Below are positions 60,146 to 64,000 of a DNA stretch of 64,000 bases, piece by piece. Source of the stretch: Calliphora vicina (Eukaryota > Arthropoda > Insecta > Diptera > Calliphoridae). The DNA lies in the NCBI RefSeq assembly GCF_958450345.1, contig NC_088783.1:13581701-13645700 (forward strand), read 5' to 3'. A program made the translations under genes and the position numbers. The notes under the pieces are model-generated. The model was given only the letters and a program-made list of their open reading frames with translations, was not told the origin of the DNA and ran no database searches. Numbering within the stretch: position 1 is the first letter of the stretch; every line of letters starts with the position of its first letter.

Positions 60146-61881
60146 CCTCAGAAAATGACTTAAATATTCATAATTGTCTTATAAATAACACTGTCCAGCA
60201 GCAATTCTGGAACAGAATAGAGACCCTATAATTCTGAAAGGGCATGGTGAGTAGATCATTTTTGTAGAATGAACTTATAGTCCAACTGATCTGAATAATT
60301 TTTTTACAGTGGGTCGAAGTTGTAATTTTTTAATCAACTGAAAAAATGATGTAAGTTAATGTCTGAGAGAATTCTATTGTCAGAGTTAGATTGTGGAATA
60401 TTATGGGGAAAATTTTTGTGGAAGATCTTAACCCTCTAGTTCCTATCTTTAGGGGTGAATTTGACCCTTGTTTCGAGAAAAAAAAACATACTTTCAAAAA
60501 GGACATATAAAACTTTGAACCACTGTAAAAACAATATTCAAACAAGCTGATTATAAATTTATTCTACAAAAATTATCTACTCAACACGCCCTTTCAGGAT
60601 GGCTATTCTTTTCCAATCAAAACGTCTCAATTTGTGGGACAGTGTAATTAATATCGCGATGAAACCTAAATCTTTTTACCAACTTTTGTGCGTTTCGGTT
60701 TAATTAGACTACTATTTGTACAAGTTAAGAGCTCTACAAAGCTTTGCAAAGTAAAGGTGGTCAACTTTGACATCCTGTATCTCACATTTGTTAGACGATA
60801 CATTCGTTTTCTTTTTTTGCACTTTCGTTGGAAACCGCTAGTCGATCATAAGCTAACCCTAAATAGCTACAACAGTTAAAATTTATATGTATTTATTATT
60901 CTGATTCGTATACAATTTTTTTAATTTTTTGAAAATTATTTTAACAAATTTTGAAAATGTAGAATTTGGGATTTGAGATGTGTAAATTTTATGATTTTTG
61001 TAGGGGTTATAGTTGCAAGGATGTTATTCTAGTGGTTGCGATTAATATCTCAAAATTAATAATCTAGAGCAAATTTATTTATGATTAGAAATAATGGTAA
61101 ATATGCAAAAAAGTCCTGAGAAAATGTCATTAAAAATAAGAAATAACATTTTCAGATGCATGATGAATAATAAATGGCTTGTGCTGCTTGTATGGGAGTA
61201 TGATACAGTGATCACCCTAGATGTCCATTTCATTGTGCTTTCGCGCTGACTAACAACACACATATTCTTATTCTCTTTGGTTAGTAATTACTGAGACAGC
61301 GACGAATGCAAGCGGATGTATTGATATTTTTCAAACTTTTTCTTCATGATCACTGCAAGAAATATTTGGATTGTTTAATACATTTAGAACTTTAAAAAAT
61401 CATTGAAGTGTTGTCTGGTTTTCACATTAATTTACTTCTGTGAAAATTTTTTTCAGATTTGAAATGATTTTAATACAAAACAACATAAGCAAAAAAAAAA
61501 TAATTTACATAATTTAAATATTTACAAATTTGTCGAAAATGATTTATAACTCGTAATTAATGAGCTATGATAATATGCCGCAGACAATTTGATTAAGATT
61601 GTTGTCTTGATTATTGTTAACAAATAAAGCCTTAAAAATATTGACGTCAGTGCAGCTCTCTTTCTCTCACCAATACTATATCAGTTTTAGCTTTGGACAT
61701 CCCTGCCCTAGATACAGAAATAAAACGGACTAAAAAGTAAAGACAATTAAGTTTTTTGGCTTTGCTAGGTTAATAATAACGATTTCAAACACAGAAAAAT
61801 GAGAAAAACTTGTAAAAGTACACTAAAACTTTCATACTTTCGTGTATGTATGTGTTTGATTGTAATCAACGTCATTATTAA
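60146..61881. other. AT-rich non-coding stretch
   Basis: The piece 60645-60690 (ATCGCGATGAAACCTAAATC, ACCAACTTTTGTGCGTTTCG) resembles HINE family 3. TTAACCCTCTAG at 60429 might be a lone piggyBac-like end. Nothing else supported. Confidence 0.4.
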
Positions 61882-62368
61882 ACGCAGAGAAGTTTTTTTT
61901 TTTTATTTTTCCATAGTTGTTGCTGTTAATTTTTCTATTATGACAGCTCCACCTTTGTCGGCCAAAGTGAAGTAACGTAATTTATTTTGTTTTGTTTAAC
62001 GAAGGAGATCAGTTGAACAAGTGAACACTGAAATCAGGGAAACATTCGAAAGCAGGAGGCAAGATTAGTTAAAAATAATAGCCACCAACATACATCTTTG
62101 ATCAAATATTTCTCCAATAACAAAAAGCACTTTATTCGTGATTTCAGAATATTCAACAATTATTTATATGGTTGCAACAAATATATAACAATTGCAGAGG
62201 TTTTTGTAACTAAGTATATGGTTGTGGCAATCATGTTCATTATTAACTATTATATCATACAATAATATAAATAATTACAGAGATCATAATATTGTTGAAT
62301 ATATAGAAATCATGTTAAAATAATTTCTGTGATTTAAGTACAACTACCTATAATTTTTCTCTGGGTTT
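61882..62368. repeat. Possible divergent CACGCAG-family foldback MITE
   Basis: ACGCAGAGAA near 61882 and TTTTTCTCTGGG near 62358 resemble the ends of the elements at 15801 and 25713. The interior TATATGGTTGTGGCAATCAT resembles their shared module. Arms are too diverged to verify a full palindrome. Confidence 0.35.
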
Positions 62369-62464
62369 AGTTTTTTGGTCTTTGTCCTTATTTATATGTA
62401 CGGATATATGTGTGGGTGTAATCGTAAGTGTGTGTTTGTGCGAATTTCCGTTTTTTGATGACAA

Positions 62465-63252
62465 CCCAGCAGTTCTAGGAGACAGTACCGAACTAGTGAT
62501 TTTACCCATCATTTAGGGTGGGAGCTAGTTACTTCAATAGCCACGTGACTAGTCATTTTAACACGGGCATGTCCTAGGCAGGGGGTCAATTGTCTCTTTT
62601 TGATTACAATGGGACTGTCTAATAGCTGGTCCAAAGTAGGCAACGCATTGGATTCACAAACTGGTTACATAGCGTCTGTTACCTTGCTAGCTTTGTAACT
62701 GGTTACTTGATCAGCTACTTGACTAGTTATTTTAACATGTGCATGTCCTAAGCAGGGGGTCAATTCACCCTTTTGATTACAATGTGACTATCGGATAGCT
62801 GATCGAAGGTAGTCAACGCTTCTGGTGGGTAAAATAAACTGCAGTACAAAAAAAATTTTGAAGTTACTTCACCATAGGTTACTAAGAGACACTAAAGTGA
62901 CTATTGACTTCATGCTATTTTACATGCGATATCAATATACATAAGCAAAAATAAAAATAAACTGTATGAGAATTATATTAACACAATTTGTAAAAAACCA
63001 GTTTGTACGAATTACTCACAAAACGTTTAAAGTGACTACACTCTAGATTACTTAGAGACACTTAAGTGACAATTGTCTACACGCTAGATTACTTGGGATG
63101 CATAAAGTAACCAATTGTCTTCTCTCTGCACTACAAAGTGCACACACGTGTCAAATGACCAAAATATATAAAATGGAGTCAGCCAAGTGATAAGACATTT
63201 GTGACAATTACTGTCTTTAAGGGATACATTGACTACTTGCTTAACTGCTGGG
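62465..63252 (-). mobile_element. CCCAGCAG-family element, complete copy
   Basis: The ends are CCCAGCAGTTCTAGGAGACA and, inverted, CCCAGCAGTTAAGCAAGTAG. Each matches the opposite end of the copy at 10204-11779, so this copy lies in the reverse orientation. The interior contains two diverged direct repeats (about 62526-62645 and 62700-62820) around GTGCATGTCCTAAGCAGGGG and GATTACAATGTGACTATC. It shares the TCTAAGTAATCTAGAGTG modules with 2908-3306. 788 bases, no protein. Confidence 0.8.
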
Positions 63253-64000
63253 AACGTTTATTTATTTTTGTTGCTGCATGTATGTATATGAATGTATTTA
63301 TGTTTGTGTCTGCATACAACAGACCATTACAAAATACTCACACAAACACGCACTGTCATACGCTCAGCCATGCAGGACATTTAGACGCAAAAAAAAGAGT
63401 CAGTTTAAGTAGTTTGACTAACTTTATGACAGTATGTCAGTTTGTTCCCTAAAAATACTAAATGTTTTCTATTTTGTCATCACCACACATACATACATGC
63501 ATATTAGGTTGGCCCTTAATTTTCACTTTTGCGATTTTCAATGCTCCCAAGGCCATCTGCTGAATGTATCAGCAAAATCGGATAACCCACAAAACCCTAC
63601 TTCATGCCAAGTAACTTTTTTTAAAAAATTCTAAATTTATCATTAGAAAAGTGTAGCAAATTTTATTTTCAAAAAAAAAACATTTATTGGGATAGATCTG
63701 ACCTTTAGCTATTACGCCTCTGTATTAAAATGTGAACAGGGGAGCAGATTTTGTGAAAATAGTCAAATTTTAGGTTGCATTTCGCACTTGATCAACAAGA
63801 GGGTATTAACTCAAAATTTTGAAAATTTCACTTTTTTCAAGAAATCAACTAACAACATCAATATCTATCTAATGTAAAAATTTCAACGTATTCTGATTAC
63901 TCTTTCATCCCGAAAACAACATTTGAGACCATTTCCGTGATAATGTAGTGACTACTTTTATACAACAAGAAGGTAATATTTCAAGTTAATACAAAAGTAG
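63253..64000. other. AT-rich non-coding stretch
   Basis: No feature recognised. Confidence 0.45.

Overview
The window looks like non-coding nuclear DNA from a dipteran, most likely a calyptrate (muscid- or calliphorid-like) fly. It is very AT-rich and has no operons, ribosome binding sites or long open frames. It is packed with fly-type mobile elements: mariner, a DD37E Tc1-like element, Helitrons, Helentron-type interspersed elements carrying GTCY microsatellites (DINE-1/INE-1/mini-me style), piggyBac-, hAT- and PIF-type MITEs, and non-LTR relics. No host protein exon, tRNA or rRNA could be supported. The window is probably a large intron or an intergenic block.

Layout. 1-5 kb: a terminal-inverted-repeat (TIR) element, a 24-bp perfect hairpin, and an inverted pair of Helentron-type elements (HINEs) next to a mariner tail. 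7.4-10 kb: two arrays of one 19-bp minisatellite. 10-11.8 kb: a tiny PIF-type MITE, then a CCCAGCAG-type element with a hAT-type MITE nested inside it. 15.8-23.5 kb: a foldback MITE, two opposed non-LTR fragments, a piggyBac-type MITE, and a decayed satellite based on AATCGATTAA. 25-36.8 kb: three dead mariners, four HINE copies with GTCT tracts from about 5 to 57 units, a Helitron split by a HINE, and two MITEs nested in mariners. 37-42.6 kb: tandem repeats, a piggyBac-type MITE, a near-identical 325-bp tandem duplication, and a 1.5-kb element whose right end is CACAGTG. 43.7-53.6 kb: a second HINE family, a second copy of the 1-kb TIR element with its inner segment flipped, another mariner, a Helitron, and more piggyBac-type MITEs. 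54.3-55.6 kb: an almost complete DD37E transposon with one premature stop. 56.8-60.1 kb: more mariner copies. 62.5-63.3 kb: another CCCAGCAG-type element.

The coding-like sequence is nearly all transposase or reverse-transcriptase relics. The DD37E element is the best preserved: perfect 27-bp TIRs, a TA target duplication, and one full-length frame interrupted only by a TAA. The window is most informative as an insertion record. Several elements sit inside others whose uninterrupted sequence is visible elsewhere in the window, so insertion sites and target duplications can be read directly.

All family calls rest on motifs, ends and comparison of copies inside this window. No database search was possible.
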